The notes beneath the pieces are model-generated. The model saw only the letters and a list, made by a program, of their open reading frames with translations, did not search any database and was not told where the DNA came from. A stretch of 60,000 nucleotides of DNA from Owenia fusiformis (taxonomy: Eukaryota; Annelida; Polychaeta; Sabellida; Oweniidae), in contig CAIIXF020000011.1 in assembly GCA_903813345.2 (NCBI GenBank), positions 36,058,166 to 36,118,165 of the forward strand. The letters run 5' to 3'. Position 1 is the stretch's first letter. Every line of letters begins with the position of its first letter. This document shows, piece after piece, positions 1 to 13,000 of the stretch. A program made the position numbers and the translations under genes.

Positions 1-2003
1 TTGTATTGGACAGATAACATTTTCGTTACTGGACATATTCTAATTTGCATAACTGTTAGATACACAAGGGTGATATGATAAATGAACCACTACTGAAAAC
101 AGATGTAATTTAAGTTAAAGGGAACTTCGAGTATACCCGCCATGTTATCTGACCTGAACGAGCCACTTGGTGATGAAACTGGTAACTACCTACTCGCATC
201 TACTGTCATAGATACCCATCATTGTCATTGTCACATTGCACAAAATTTGTCCAATATTTCACTGCGCATGCGCAGAACCATTACTTCCGGTTTTCCAAAG
301 CCTATGGGATTTATAATGGAGACATTTTTCGAACGCTTACTGTGCGAATGATATTGATTTGCCACCTTAGTCATCTCAGGTTTCTATAACTAGACATCAA
401 CCTTTACTGATTTAACATGTTTTAAGCAATGTACACATGCACACTTTTCGGCCAATTTGTTTTGAAAAAATCATGAGGAATTCATGCATGACTCCATTGA
501 AATCCATTAGAAATGGCGTCAAAATGGTGAAATGAGGATATTCAACGGTCTGGTAGAGGTACTTAAAATCATATGGTATCTTAGTCATCTCAGGTTTCTG
601 TAACTTTGAAGGTAGATCTGTTTGATTCCGTTGAGATTAGAATCCTCATACCTTTAACTTTTCGGCCAATTTCAAACAAAATATGATAACTTTTGGTGAT
701 ATAACTGGTTCATTACATTGGAATGACGTCAAAATAAAATAAGACAATCTCAGTTTCTATGGCACTGACGTCATGACGTCAGATTTATCTTAAGATCTCA
801 AATATGACGTCATGTTTAATCAATGAATGACATCTATCGGCTATTCGACCAATTCTGTGCAATGATTTGCTTCCATTCTTGAAAGCCACTTATTTTCCTC
901 TCTGTTGAAAATTTGGAAATGCGATGCTCTTTTAAACAAATCTGTTTTCATAATTGCGGAGCCGGTATGCAAGGTTTCTGCAACATTCTGTGCAATAAGC
1001 CTATCACAGTCGATGCTCATGACGTCTTTAGCAAAACCAAAGTGATTGTTTCCCGTGTTTGTGAGTAGGGACGAGAATCTAAACAAGAATATTTTGATTT
1101 GAAAATGTTGTGCCACTCGGACCATCTGTTGATATCAGATCGCAAATTGTAACCAACTAAATCAGAGCATACTGGTTGAAGACAGAAAGATGTGATGAGT
1201 ATCAGAATGCATAATATTTGGTAGTTTGTGTACGTGTTGAGTTGTTTTCAGTACATCAGAGGATCATTTTAGTGCTACAAATGGACAGCTAGCCACATTG
1301 TTTTTCTGAAATGTGGGGAAAACAACAGTTTTTGATTTTCCCACATTTTCTTTTTATGTCCACCGTGGGAAGCATTTTATTTTTTATAAAAAACACTAAG
1401 AAAACTTCACAAATTATCTTTTAACGCATGCGTTTCGTTATGCCAAAGAAAAATACTTTCATATACACACAGTGAAACAGTTCAATAAGTATTGCTAATT
1501 TTGCTATAACTTTTGTTTTCTTGAATTCTTCCGATGAAACTTTCACAACGTAAGAAACATTATATCTGACCTTATTCTCTAAAAAAAGTATCTGCCAATC
1601 AACTCAGTATTGACAAAGTTATGGTTACTATGCAGGGGCGTAGCCAGCTTTCAGTCAGGGGGGCACTTCTTAAGTGCTTGGTTCAAAGTTGTGGAACGTG
1701 AATGCTCCCCCCCCCTTGACAAAAGCTGGCTATGGGCCTGACTTCATGAGGTGCTCAAAGAAGGCACCATTAGCATCAATGGACAGATGATGCCTGACGA
1801 CCCACCCATGGTACACATTCTTGAAGCATGTGGCTAGGCTGCAGACATCAGGTGATTGGGATTCGGGTTGGCAGAGACATATAAAACATATGTCTCTGGG
1901 GTTGGATATCCTCAGTTAAACCATGGACGAATTATCATGTAATAAATACAGAATATCACATCATTTTGAGTGATATCATTTTTATCGCCGAGTTGATATC
2001 AAA
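1..2003. other. Upstream intergenic DNA, repeat-derived, no supported gene
   Basis: I see no convincing gene here. Positions about 50-210 are one copy of a dispersed repeat seen again near 7490-7560 and 32500-32650 (shared words such as CCCGCCATGTTATCT and GATGAAACTGGTAACTACC). From about 367 to 745 a degenerate tandem repeat of roughly 210 bp runs twice, with the shared phrase CTTAGTCATCTCAGGTTTCT. Four TGACGTCA octamers cluster at 724-812. A minus-strand open frame of 94 codons at 841-1125 has no feature I recognise. Confidence 0.6.
724..812. promoter_or_regulatory. Cluster of four CRE-type octamers
   Basis: The palindromic octamer TGACGTCA occurs at 724-731, 766-773, 774-781 (directly abutting the previous one) and 805-812. 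This is the consensus for CREB/ATF-family bZIP factors. The cluster sits about 3.1 kb upstream of the SF3A3 start codon and within repeat-derived DNA, so it may be part of a repeat unit and not a functional enhancer. Confidence 0.35.
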
Positions 2004-2493
2004 TACTGTAAAACGGGTAATTTTGACACCGGGAAATTTTAGCGATTTTTCAATTTTAGGGGGTTTTAGCGCGGGAAATTTTAGCGAAATGAAGATTAAT
2101 CTTTAAAAAATCAAATTAGCGAAATGCATTAGAAATGTTATCATTTATGGCAGAAGAATGAATAACGGACATGACAGAGGAATTATCAAAATGTAAGACT
2201 TCTAACGCACATGGTATTGGTCCAAATTGGATGGATGGCTATTTATCCTTCAGATATTGAAAGAAACATACGATTTAAATTACCTTTTTCAAATTACAAA
2301 CCGGAAGTCGAGCACTGAACGAAAAGCTCCTTATATACTAGTATTCATGTAGTTTCCCGGGAATTTGCACATTTTAGCGCCCGGTTTATTTTAACCCTGG
2401 TTTATTTTAGCGAATTGAATTTTTAGCGAAACTATAGCGATCGCTAACAATCGCTAACAATTACCCCTCGCTAACAATACCCGTTTTACAGTA
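2004..2493. mobile_element. Short inverted-repeat element (MITE candidate)
   Basis: The ends are inverted copies: TACTGTAAAACGGGTA at 2004-2019 and TACCCGTTTTACAGTA at 2478-2493. The interior repeats TTTTAGCG-type words on both sides. No transposase is present. It lies inside a larger, looser inverted structure made of GATATCAC words (about 1968-2550). The flanks share TATCAA, a possible target duplication, but the border is ambiguous. Confidence 0.6.
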
Positions 2494-3435
2494 TCAACAT
2501 CACTCGTGTTGATAGTTCATATCTACGAGGCGATAAAATGATATCACGAGAAATTATGTGATATTGGGTTTATCCCATGATTACAATCACCTTGTGATGT
2601 TCTGATCCAATTTCCAGAACATTGGCAGACTAGAACTTAGAATATCAATTGAATATTTGAAACACTTTATTTTAACAATTAAAAGTAAATAAAATGAACA
2701 TGTAAACATTGTTTTTTGTCAGTTTTATGTCAGCTTATATTGGGTTTATCCTATGATGTTCTGATCCAATTTCCAGAATATTGGCAGACGGACTTATTTT
2801 CTCAAAAGAGAATAAATTATCTGACCTAACAATATTGTGGCGCGAAATGCATATGTGATATCACACGGATATGCGTGAGATAAACGATATCACACACATA
2901 TGAGTTTGATAAACGATTTTTTGGAAAATATCACACGAATTTCAATAATATCAGAAATATCAATAGCTGTTATTGTACAGATAACACATTAATCGTGGGA
3001 TAAATCCCGATATACAGATATGAAATAAGTTTCCAAACGTTACTGACATAAAAATTAATCGAAAAAAATGAACGGAAGGGGTGAACGGAGGGGAGTAATA
3101 TGTCTTTTATTGAGTTGACAACTAAGGCCAGAATTGTAGGCCTTTTATTTTGAAGCTTCGAGAGAATTTAGTATTGAGTCACCTGCTGTGTATTTTGCTT
3201 ATTTATATGTCATATACTACTGTCAGTATACTAAATTCTTAAAATGGAGCTGTATTATCAAGGTAACCGTTATTTTTCGCAAAACCATGCCGCGACAAAT
3301 CGTTTTTCTATCATGTGTAGGTAAGGTTTGTAGATGTTACCCCAAATAATTGTAAACGTATTGAAATATTTAAATATAATTAAAAAATTTGTGTGGATAA
3401 GTAGCTTTTGATTAGCAAACCTTGAAACCTGAATT
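2494..3435. other. Intergenic AT-rich DNA with ATATCAC palindromes
   Basis: No gene is seen. Palindromic words such as GATATCAC and CACATATG, and a repeated phrase about 150-180 bp apart (TTGGGTTTATCC with TGATGTTCTGATCCAATTTCC near 2567-2620 and 2739-2790), suggest remnants of non-autonomous elements. Confidence 0.5.
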
Positions 3436-3440
3436 AAAAA
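3436..3440 (-). terminator. RNA polymerase III T-tract terminator for tRNA-Trp
   Basis: Five consecutive T on the minus strand begin five bases after the tRNA 3' end, the usual signal for polymerase III termination. Confidence 0.6.
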
Positions 3441-3444
3441 TACA

Positions 3445-3516
3445 TGACCCCGACGTGATTTGAACACGCAACCTTCTGATCTGGAGTCAGACGCGCTACC
3501 GTTGCGCCACAGGGCC
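3445..3516 (-). tRNA. tRNA-Trp (CCA anticodon)
   Basis: This 72-nt intronless tRNA reads from 3516 down to 3445. The acceptor strands GGCCCTG and CGGGGTC pair over seven bases with two G-T wobbles. The anticodon loop is CTCCAGA with anticodon CCA at 3484-3482, so it decodes UGG. A-box (TGGCGCAACGG) and B-box (GTTCAAATC) promoter elements are intact. No CCA tail is encoded, as expected in an animal nuclear genome. It closely resembles vertebrate tRNA-Trp, differing mainly in the acceptor stem. It is transcribed away from SF3A3, whose start codon is about 400 bp away. Confidence 0.95.
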
Positions 3517-3919
3517 ATCGCTGAATCATATTTGACAAGCTTAGTTCATAAATATGAACCAGTAATATTGGAAGTGGAATCGCCTACACACACTTTCCCA
3601 CGTTGCAAATTTTAGGGGTGATAGCTTGTTTAATTACTTCTAAAATTGTTCAATGATGCTACACTACATTTATTTGGGTAAGTTGATGAGATGGACGAAG
3701 GATATGCCGATTTTTTGTTAGAAATCCAACGACTTTATAAGAATATTTTAAAATTTGTTATTTTCCACTGTGTATTTTAAGCCTTTCACCCTTTAACGTT
3801 GAGTTCAAGTTCAACCATATTGAAATACAAAGTAAAAACGTTTTTAGTATTTTTCTATTATTTCACAAATATCTAAGAAAATAACCTTTGGATTTTCGAT
3901 AAATAGCCACATATCGATA

Positions 3920-4015
3920 ATGGAGACCATTCTTGAGCAACAGAGGCGGTATCACGAGGAAAGAGAGCGGCTTATGGATGTTATGACCAAAGAGATGTTG
4001 CACCCAAAAAAGACA
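3920..4015 (+). CDS. SF3A3: SF3A3 exon 1
   Basis: This exon holds 32 codons, from the start ATG to a phase-0 GTGAGA donor. It encodes the conserved N-terminal helix [14 protein letters not shown] and continues to PKKT. No in-frame upstream ATG or TATA box is evident. Confidence 0.95.
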
Positions 4016-7000
4016 GTGAGACAAACATTGATTTTTTTTCTTCATTTTAAATGATTTTTCATCAATTGCATGATTGCTGCATGCCATGCATAACGTTAAT
4101 TTGAGCGGTATGAGAGGAAGTCATGTAATTCGCGTGGGTATTGCAAGTTACTTGGGCATAATGTAGGGTATTTTTGAAGAAATAAGATGGGCGATAATAT
4201 AGTGAAATTGTATCTGCAAATCACATTTATTTGGATTACAAATAACATCAGAGAGGAAATAACCCCAGAGTTTAAGATGACATACGCTTATAATGAAAAC
4301 CTGTATTGAGGTGATATAAATCACTTTCGGGGAAGAAACTGACAAAGAAATGACAAGTCATCAATGGCGGCTTCAAAATTTTCGAAATACGCTTAGCAGT
4401 TAGAATAATATTATGTTATTTTCTGTCATTTTGACCAATATCATATCTTCTTATTTCACATCAAGATAAAAAAAGTGTATAGAATATGGACCAAGTCTTT
4501 GGGTCGTTCTTGAACTCAGAGGGTAGAACTAGTATGTATCCAACAGACCGAATATAACATTCGGTCTGTTATGATTGATATATTTCCTGTGGAAATCGCG
4601 GTGATATTTTTTGCACATAAATTTCTCGTTTATTACAAGAATGTTCACCTTGAAAATTGGTGAATATGTTGAAGAGATGTTCATCTTAAACTAGAAGCAA
4701 AAATATTTGTATAAGGCGGGTACAAGTTGATATAAAATAATGAAATGTTCAGACTCACCAAAATTTCAGGATGTGTTCATAAGTAGATCGCGAAATCAAT
4801 GTCAAGGACGTTTGAGTTCACAAGATCCAAACGAGATATGCAAATTTTTGAACTTTGACAACACATGACCACTTGATTACCTCGGCCTTCTTCATGAATA
4901 TTTCCGCTCTATTTACTATAAATGTCGAAAATTAATCGGGATAATGATAATAAATGACTAGATCTAATAAATTCCCACACAAATGGAATTTATCAATACG
5001 CCTCCGTAATGTTGCTCCGTCCGCTCCACGTGTTATTTGTTTACAAATAGACTGACGTCACTGGCTAAATCTCGTTTATCGTGAGAATTGGCATTGCCAA
5101 AATGGCTTGACCTAATCAGTGGCTTCGCTACAAGAAGCGTCTGTACATTTTATGAATATCTTCAGTAAGAGGACAATATATGAAAAAATAATATTGTAAG
5201 TTCTTTATAAGGTAATCATTTTATCATTAAACAAACTTATTTGTAACATTTATACAACACCACATTTTACAATAGGTGACTTACAGTCTGAATTTATTCA
5301 GACGAAGGATACAGTCTAGGGTAGAACTCCCTCTTCCCAACTTTTCTGGGGGGGTTTCCCAATCGAGAGATGAATCTTATCTCCCCTTTTTTTGATGATT
5401 ATACCCATTAGATTACTAATAATGTCCAGAAAGGTCTCCTGTAAAATAATTCACCTTTATTTCATTGTATGCAGCTTCATTATTAAGACATGCAGGGGAA
5501 ATTATATTTGGCAACGGTTTTGATTTTTTCCACACATCTTATTGTCAAAATTAACAATTTGAATTTTTAAACTTCTTTCAAGTTGACTAAAAACATTTCT
5601 AAATCATCTAAAAGTTCTAAGGAGTTCAAATCTGACAAAAAGTGGAATCAAATTGATTTTTGGGGATTCAAGCTTATAAGCCTAAAACATGAAATTTTCA
5701 AGGTCAAAGGTCAACATTATCAAACTAGGTCACAAACAATATTATCTAAGTTTCTCAAAGTTTAAGGTCAGGGTGCATGTTCAGAATTTTGCTGCAACCC
5801 TCAGTAAGGTCACATGTTATTTTTCAATTTTGAACCACTCCTTCCCTACAATGTCTACATCTGTCACTTTTGCACAACGAGTGCACTAATGTACCCAGAA
5901 AAGATTGTAGAGAAGAATGTTTTGATAAAATGTGTGAAAAACAAGAAAATTCAGTGAAAAAAATTAGAAAATTTTCAGAATTTTTTTTCACTGAATTCTC
6001 TCGTTTTTTATACATTTTACAAAACAAATCTTCTCACCAGTCTTTTCTAGGCACATAAGTGTACTCTTTGTGCAAAACTGGAAGATGGAGAAAATGTGGG
6101 GATGGAGTGATTCCTGTTTGAAAAATAACATGTGACTCAATTGGGGAATGCAGCAAAATTCTGAACATGCACCCTGGGCTTAATCCCTGTGGTCCCTTGG
6201 GATATGCACATATTTTCCTTGGGATAATGTATCCAAAACCTCCCAGTACATAACCCTTGTATGCTCTATGTCCCCCTGCCTATATTTTGCTATATGTGTC
6301 TAAATGTCTGTTTTTGTTTTTCAGAATCGTGAACAAATTAATTCAGATCAGAGATTAAGGACAGTCCTTGATGTAAGTAGATTCTCCTGCATCATTCAAG
6401 TTCTTTAAATTGGCTGAGACAAACTCCGAAATTCACCCTTGGTATACGCAGCTAACGAAAATTGACCGGTACGGGTCAAAAGCTGGACCGGTACGGGTTA
6501 ACGGTTTTATTTGAATTTAAAACAGCCATAACTTGCTAAATATTGACTTCCTCGTGTCTAATTTGAAATATATGATGCCTCCCGATGCTTTTAAGTACCC
6601 CAATTTTTTACAGATTTTTTAATGGACCAAAACTCTCTAAATGCGCATTTATGCTATTTTCTCTCGAGAACGACTGTCTCATTTTCACGATAACTTTTAT
6701 TTAGTACTTCTAACATATAAGATCTATTTTTCCCCATCAAGGTATGATGTAAATGACATGCTATTTACATCTTGTGAGTTTCAATGACGCGCGTTTGATT
6801 TTATAAAAAATGCCAAACTTTGTGACAAATAATTTCATCCTGCTTGCAGCGAGATTGCGAGAAGACGGACCGGTTCGGGGCAATCTGCTTGCAACGAGAA
6901 GACGGACCGGTTTGGGGCAATAGCTGATGAAATTCTTTGTCACAAAGTTTGGCATTTTTTATAAAATCAAACGCGCGTCATTGAAACTCACAAGATGTAA

Positions 7001-10000
7001 ATAGCATGTCATTTACATCATACCTTGATGGGGAAAAATAGATCTTATATGTTAGAAGTACTAAATAAAAGTTATCTTGAAAATGAGACAGTCGTTCTCG
7101 AGAGAAAAGAGCATAAATGCGCATTTAGAGAGTTTTGGTCCGTTTAAAAATCTGTAAAAAATTGGGGTACTTAAAAGCATCGGGAGGCATCATATATTTC
7201 AAATTAGACACGAGGAAGTCAATATTGAGCAAGTTATGGCTATTTTAAATTCAAATAAAACCGTTTACCCGTACCGGTCCAGCTTTTGACCCGTACCGGT
7301 CAATTTTCGTTAGCTGCGTATACCAAGGGTGAAATTATTACAAAACAAGTGTTTCATGTTTCAGTTTTTCAAACTTTTCTTTATTTGCTAACTGATTCAC
7401 AATCGAGTCAAATTAATTTGGCAACTGAAAAATAAACGAATCATAGTAAGTGCTAAATTAACTAGTGCTAAAAACTACTAAGGGCAACAGTTGGTTATTA
7501 TACCCGCCATGCTATCTGTCCCGAATAAGCCACCTGGTGGTGATGAAACAGAAAGTTATTACATAGTCTTATGTTGCCTATGTACAAATGTGTTTATTTT
7601 TACTTCCTTACAAAAGTTTTCACTTTTGCCTGTTTCCAAAATTACATTTTTGACTATGAACCTACATATTTTCAGAGATACATAGAATGTTCCAATGAGC
7701 TCCAGGGGCTTTATGAAGATAAAGATGGCTCCAGAAAGGAGGAGGTTGCAGGCCTCTCTGGGCCTAATGAATTTGCAGAGTTCTATACACGGTTAAAAGC
7801 AATAAAGGATTTCCACAGAAAGCATCCAAATGAGGTGAGCAAATATGAAATAAATGACTGAAATGTGGACATGAAAGCAGATTCAGGAAAAATAAACACC
7901 TGATTTCGTAAAGATACTTTTTTTCTCTGTTTCTTTGACATTTCACAGATCTGCATTTCTTTTATAAGTTAAAGATCAACTTTCCTTGTCAGAGTTTCTT
8001 TGTATTCTGTTTCAGATCAGCATTTCTTTGTATTCCGTTTCAGATCAGCATTTCTTTGTATTCTGTTTCAGATCAGCATTTCTTTGTATTCTGTTTCAGA
8101 TCAGCATTTCTTTGTATTCTGTTTCAGATCAGTTTTTCTTTGGACTCTGTTTCAGATAAGCATTGCTTTGTCTTCTGCTTCAGATCAGCATTGCTTTGTA
8201 TTCTGTTTCAGATCAGCATTTCCTTGTATTCTGTTTCATATCAGCATTTCTTTGTATTCTGTTTCAGATCAGTTTTTCTTTGGACTCTGTTTCAGATCAG
8301 CATTGCTTTGTATTCTGTTTCAGATCAGTTTTTCTTTGGACTCTGTTTCAGATCAGTTTTTCTTTGGACTCTGTTTCAGATCAGCATTGCTTTGTATTCT
8401 GTTTCAGATCAGCATTTCTTTGTATTCTGTTTCAGATCAGTTTTTCTTTGGACTCTGTTTCAGATCAGCATTGCTTTGTATTCTGTTTCAGATCAGCATT
8501 TCCTTGAATTCTGTTTCATATCAGCATTTCTTTGTATTCTGTTTCAGATCAGCATTTCTTTGGATTCTGGATTCTGTTTCAGATCAGCATTTCTTTGTAT
8601 TCTGTTTTAGATCCGCATTGCTTTGTATTCTGTTTCAGATCAGCATTTCTTTGTATTCTGTTTCAGATCAGCATTTCTTTGGACTCTGCTTCAGATCAGC
8701 ATTTCTTTGTATTCTGTTTCAGATCAGCATTTCTGTGTATTCTGCTTCAGATCAGCATTTCTTTGGACTCTGTTTCTGATCAGCATTGCTTTGTATTCTG
8801 TTTCAGATCAGCATTTCTTTGTATTCTGTTTCATATCAGCATTTCTTTGTATTCTGTTTCATATCAGCATTTCTTTGGACTCTGCTTCAGATCAGCATTT
8901 CTTTGTATTCTGTTTCAGATCAGCATTTCTGTGTATTCTGTTTCAGATCAGCATTTCTTTGGACTCTGTTTCTGATCAGCATTGCTTTGTATTCTGTTTC
9001 AGATCACCTTTCTTTGTATTCTGTTTCATATCAGCATTTCTTTGTATTCTGTTTCAGATCAGTTTTTCTTTGGACTCTGTTTCAGATCAGCATTGCTTTG
9101 TATTCTGTTTCAGATAAGCATTGCTTTGTATTCTGCTTCAGATCAGCATTGCTTTGTATTCTGTTTCAGATCAGTCTTTCTTTGGACTCTGTTTCAGATC
9201 AGTTTTTCTTTGGACTCTGTTTCAGATCAGCATTGCTTTGTATTCTGTTTCAGATCAGCATTTCTTTGTATTCTGTTTCAGATCAGTTTTTCTTTGGACT
9301 CTGTTTCAGATCAGCATTGCTTTGTATTCTGTTTCAGATCAGCATTTCCTTGAATTCTGTTTCATATCAGCATTTCTTTGTATTCTGTTTCAGATCAGCA
9401 TTTCTTTGGATTCTGGATTCTGTTTCAGATCAGCATTTCTTTGTATTCTGTTTTAGATCCGCATTGCTTTGTATTCTGTTTCAGATCAGCATTTCTTTGT
9501 ATTCTGTTTCAGATCAGCATTTCTTTGGACTCTGCTTCAGATCAGCATTTCTTTGTATTCTGTTTCAGATCAGCATTTCTGTGTATTCTGTTTCAGATCA
9601 GCATTTCTTTGGACTCTGTTTCTGATCAGCATTGCTTTGTATTCTGTTTCAGATCAGCATTTCTTTGTATTCTGTTTCATATCAGCATTTCTTTGTATTC
9701 TGTTTCATATCAGCATTTCTTTGTATTCTGTTTCAGATCAGCATTCCTATGTCTGTTGAATTTGAAGAGTTGACTAAAGCCAGAGAGAATCCATCTGAAG
9801 ATATGCAAAGTAAGTACTTGAACTGAGTATTTTATTATATTACTTAGTACACAAATAACATAACATTAGTATTAAAAAGTGTTTTTTGATGTTTTTGTGA
9901 AAAGTGGATCACTTTCCAAGCATTGTCCTGCATAGGTGATAAAAATCTTGGGATATAATTCCTTACACCCTCAGAACCCTTAGGTTCACATGACAATTTG

Positions 10001-13000
10001 CTGTACAAATGGCTTGTTTATTTCAGATATGGTTGAATTCACAGATGAAGAGGGTTATGGCAAATACTTGGATCTTCATGAATGTTATGAAAAATATATA
10101 AACCTGAAGGGAGTTGAGGTAAGAGAATGAAGAGGGTGCAGTGTGGGTCTTATGATTTTTTTGTCACTCGACAGGTGGCAATTGACTTGTGTTTTTACAC
10201 TCGCCAATGAAAAATTACACTTGCCAGTGTTGCCACTGATGATAAATTATATGTATAATCACAGTTTTCTTGTGAAAAAATTGACTTTGTTCTATAATAT
10301 TCAACAATGGTGAACTTCATGTTAGACAATGTGGCAAGGCAGCTCAATTTTACACTCGACTTTAAATATTTACATCCACCTGTGGCTACTGTCAAGAAGA
10401 TATGAGTCACACTGGGGTGGTTCATTGGAAATTCTCATATGGCCACCATAGTTATTAGACACAGATACTAGTTTTTCTGCATGAGAAAATGTAAATTCTG
10501 CACAGAAATTCTACATGAAAAAGTCAAATTTTGCACCAATTCTGTGATAAATTCTGGAAGCAACGGTTTCATCTGAACTATCACGCAATTGCAGAGAATT
10601 CAACATTTTGTAACCTATTAGATGTAATCTTAATTCAAAAGGCCGTAGTTTGAGAATACACATTTTTTCTTGGAAATCCTCACAATACCAGTTTCTAATG
10701 CATGACAAATGACTGTCAAGGTGAGTGACAAATACAAGATGTGATGAGGGGGTTCACTGGAAAAATCAAGCTTTCTGCGAAATTCTGTGCAAAAAGATCA
10801 AATTCTGCAAAAATTTTGAAAACCAAATTTCTGTGGTTTTTCTGTGGTGACGCAGAATCTCAGAATTCTAGTATGTGTGATTAGACAAACGGAAGCCATG
10901 CAGTTGTGCAAACTGACTGCATAGCCACATGTCTGTACAGTCACCGTAGCAAATGTGTTACAGCATCAAAGACGTTTCATATTTGAATATATTCAAACTG
11001 AACTGATTTCATTAAGTTCATTATTTCTTATGAATTTATTTTCAGAAAGTTGACTACATCACATATCTCACTGTTTTTGATCAGTTGTTTGACATCCCAA
11101 AAGAGAGAAAGAACGCCTCATACAGAGAGTAAGTAAACACTGAATATTTTGTTCTCATATTTGATTCGTAATTTATATTTTGTTTGTATTTTTTATTGAA
11201 AGTTGAGGGAACAATTCATTTTTTCTCATTCTTACAATTTAGTTTTTATCTGGGCATACGTACATTAGGCCATTCAAAGTGAATCATTTGTGTAACATCC
11301 TGTGTAGAGGCCAAATCTTAGGAGGGTGGGAGATGAAAAACAGCAACTGAAAAAACAAAGATAAGAAACAAAACCTTCACTTATTGTATTTCTCTTTGTG
11401 TTTTATATGATTCAGTAGTAAAAATACCAATGTACATCCAAAGAGAGCGACTGATAAAATGACACAAATAAGTTTGCGTGAACTTAGTTATGACAACGCT
11501 GATGCTGGAATACACATAGTTTTTAATCCGTGAACTCCTTTCATTAAAATATGATCTTTGATGACGATTTTTAAGATTTAATTCACATGTGGGTATATGG
11601 GCACATACTTCTTCATTTTCTAGAAAATTGTCTTAACAAAGAAGAGATGTGACACTGAACACAAGTTTAACCTTCGATGGCTTTTTTTATTTTATTTTAT
11701 TTCATTGAAAATATACTTTCCTAGCCTAAATTTTATTGAGTGGTTGCTTTTTCATTAGACCACATTTAAGTGTATGTTCAGAAAATATTTATTTTTATTT
11801 TCAGTTCATAATGCTTCTCTTTGGTATCAAATGAAAAGTAATGAATAAATTTAACGACTTTTGAATTATTGTATTTCATGTTCTGTTGTTATTTTGTAGC
11901 TACCTGTTACAGCTTTTGGAATACTTAGATGGGTATACATCCAGAGTGAAGCCACTGCTAGATACGCAAGAGGTAAGCTCTAAAGAGGCTCATGTCAAAT
12001 ACAAGAGGGCAAATACCCCAGAATTAATATCTTTGTACATAGATAAACATTAGAAGTTCAACTTTACATTGAAATTTGAATCAATACTGAATTCTTGGGA
12101 ATTTCACTTTGTTATGAAATACAAAATATGTAGTCATGATGATGATTTTTAAAGCCAATGCAATAACAGTAGGAATGCAATTAAAACTAATTCAAACATG
12201 ACCGTGCTCTGATTGAATTTCTCAACCAATCAGAATGCAGAATAGCCAATATAGAGCGTCCTCTATTTCTCCATAGATGACCGACCGTGCTCTATTCAAT
12301 CTGCTTCCAGGAATCTATGTACATGTATTGTGTTGTATTATCACGTTACATGTGGAAACGGCTAAAAAGCTGCAAGTTTGGTTATTTCATTGACCTCAAT
12401 TCCTAATTCTCTGGACAAACTTTTCATTTTCTATGTTTGAATCGGAATAAATAATGATGGGCCATTCAATATGGTGAAATTCTACACTCATTGGACAGAA
12501 TATCAGTACAAATGCACTCTCTTGGTTTGTGCTTTGTACAACATTCTGTCCAACTCGTGCTGAATTTCACCATATTGTGTGGCCTATCATTATTTATTCC
12601 TTAAATAAAATTCTGAACAGAAATTTGATATTGTTGACAGCAGCAGTTTGTTCTCTACAGTTCATGAAACTTTATTTGCTAATATTTAGTAAACTTGCAT
12701 AACAAAAGACACAGAATGAGACATTTTCAAATGTTTGCCATGTTACCATGGTTTCATTTAGATTAATCACAACAAGAAAAAGAAGTGAATACAACAGGCA
12801 AAAATTATTGGAAATTCTAGCTACCACAAAGTCACAGTTCAATATTCGCCAAAATACAACAGGCAATTTTGCTTTAAACAACTGTAGAAAATCAACTGTT
12901 TTCTGCCACTTATGAACACCTGTGTATTAGTGTGTAATGTATTTGGATATTTTAGGAAATGGATGTAATTGGGACAGACTTTGAAAGACAGTGGACGGAT

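Noticed and set aside
841-1125. Minus-strand 94-codon frame
   Set aside because: The composition looks more protein-like than average, but I recognise no domain and see no splice context. It may be a transposon relic.
3270-3518. 82-codon minus frame beginning MALWRNGSASDSRSEG
   Set aside because: It is a translation of the tRNA-Trp gene and its flank; this type of false frame is common over tRNA genes.
8000-9826. Long open frames (up to 279 codons) in all three plus-strand frames
   Set aside because: They arise because the 28-bp repeat has no stop codon in any frame. The repetitive [13 protein letters not shown]-type products are not proteins; only the last exon portion is coding.
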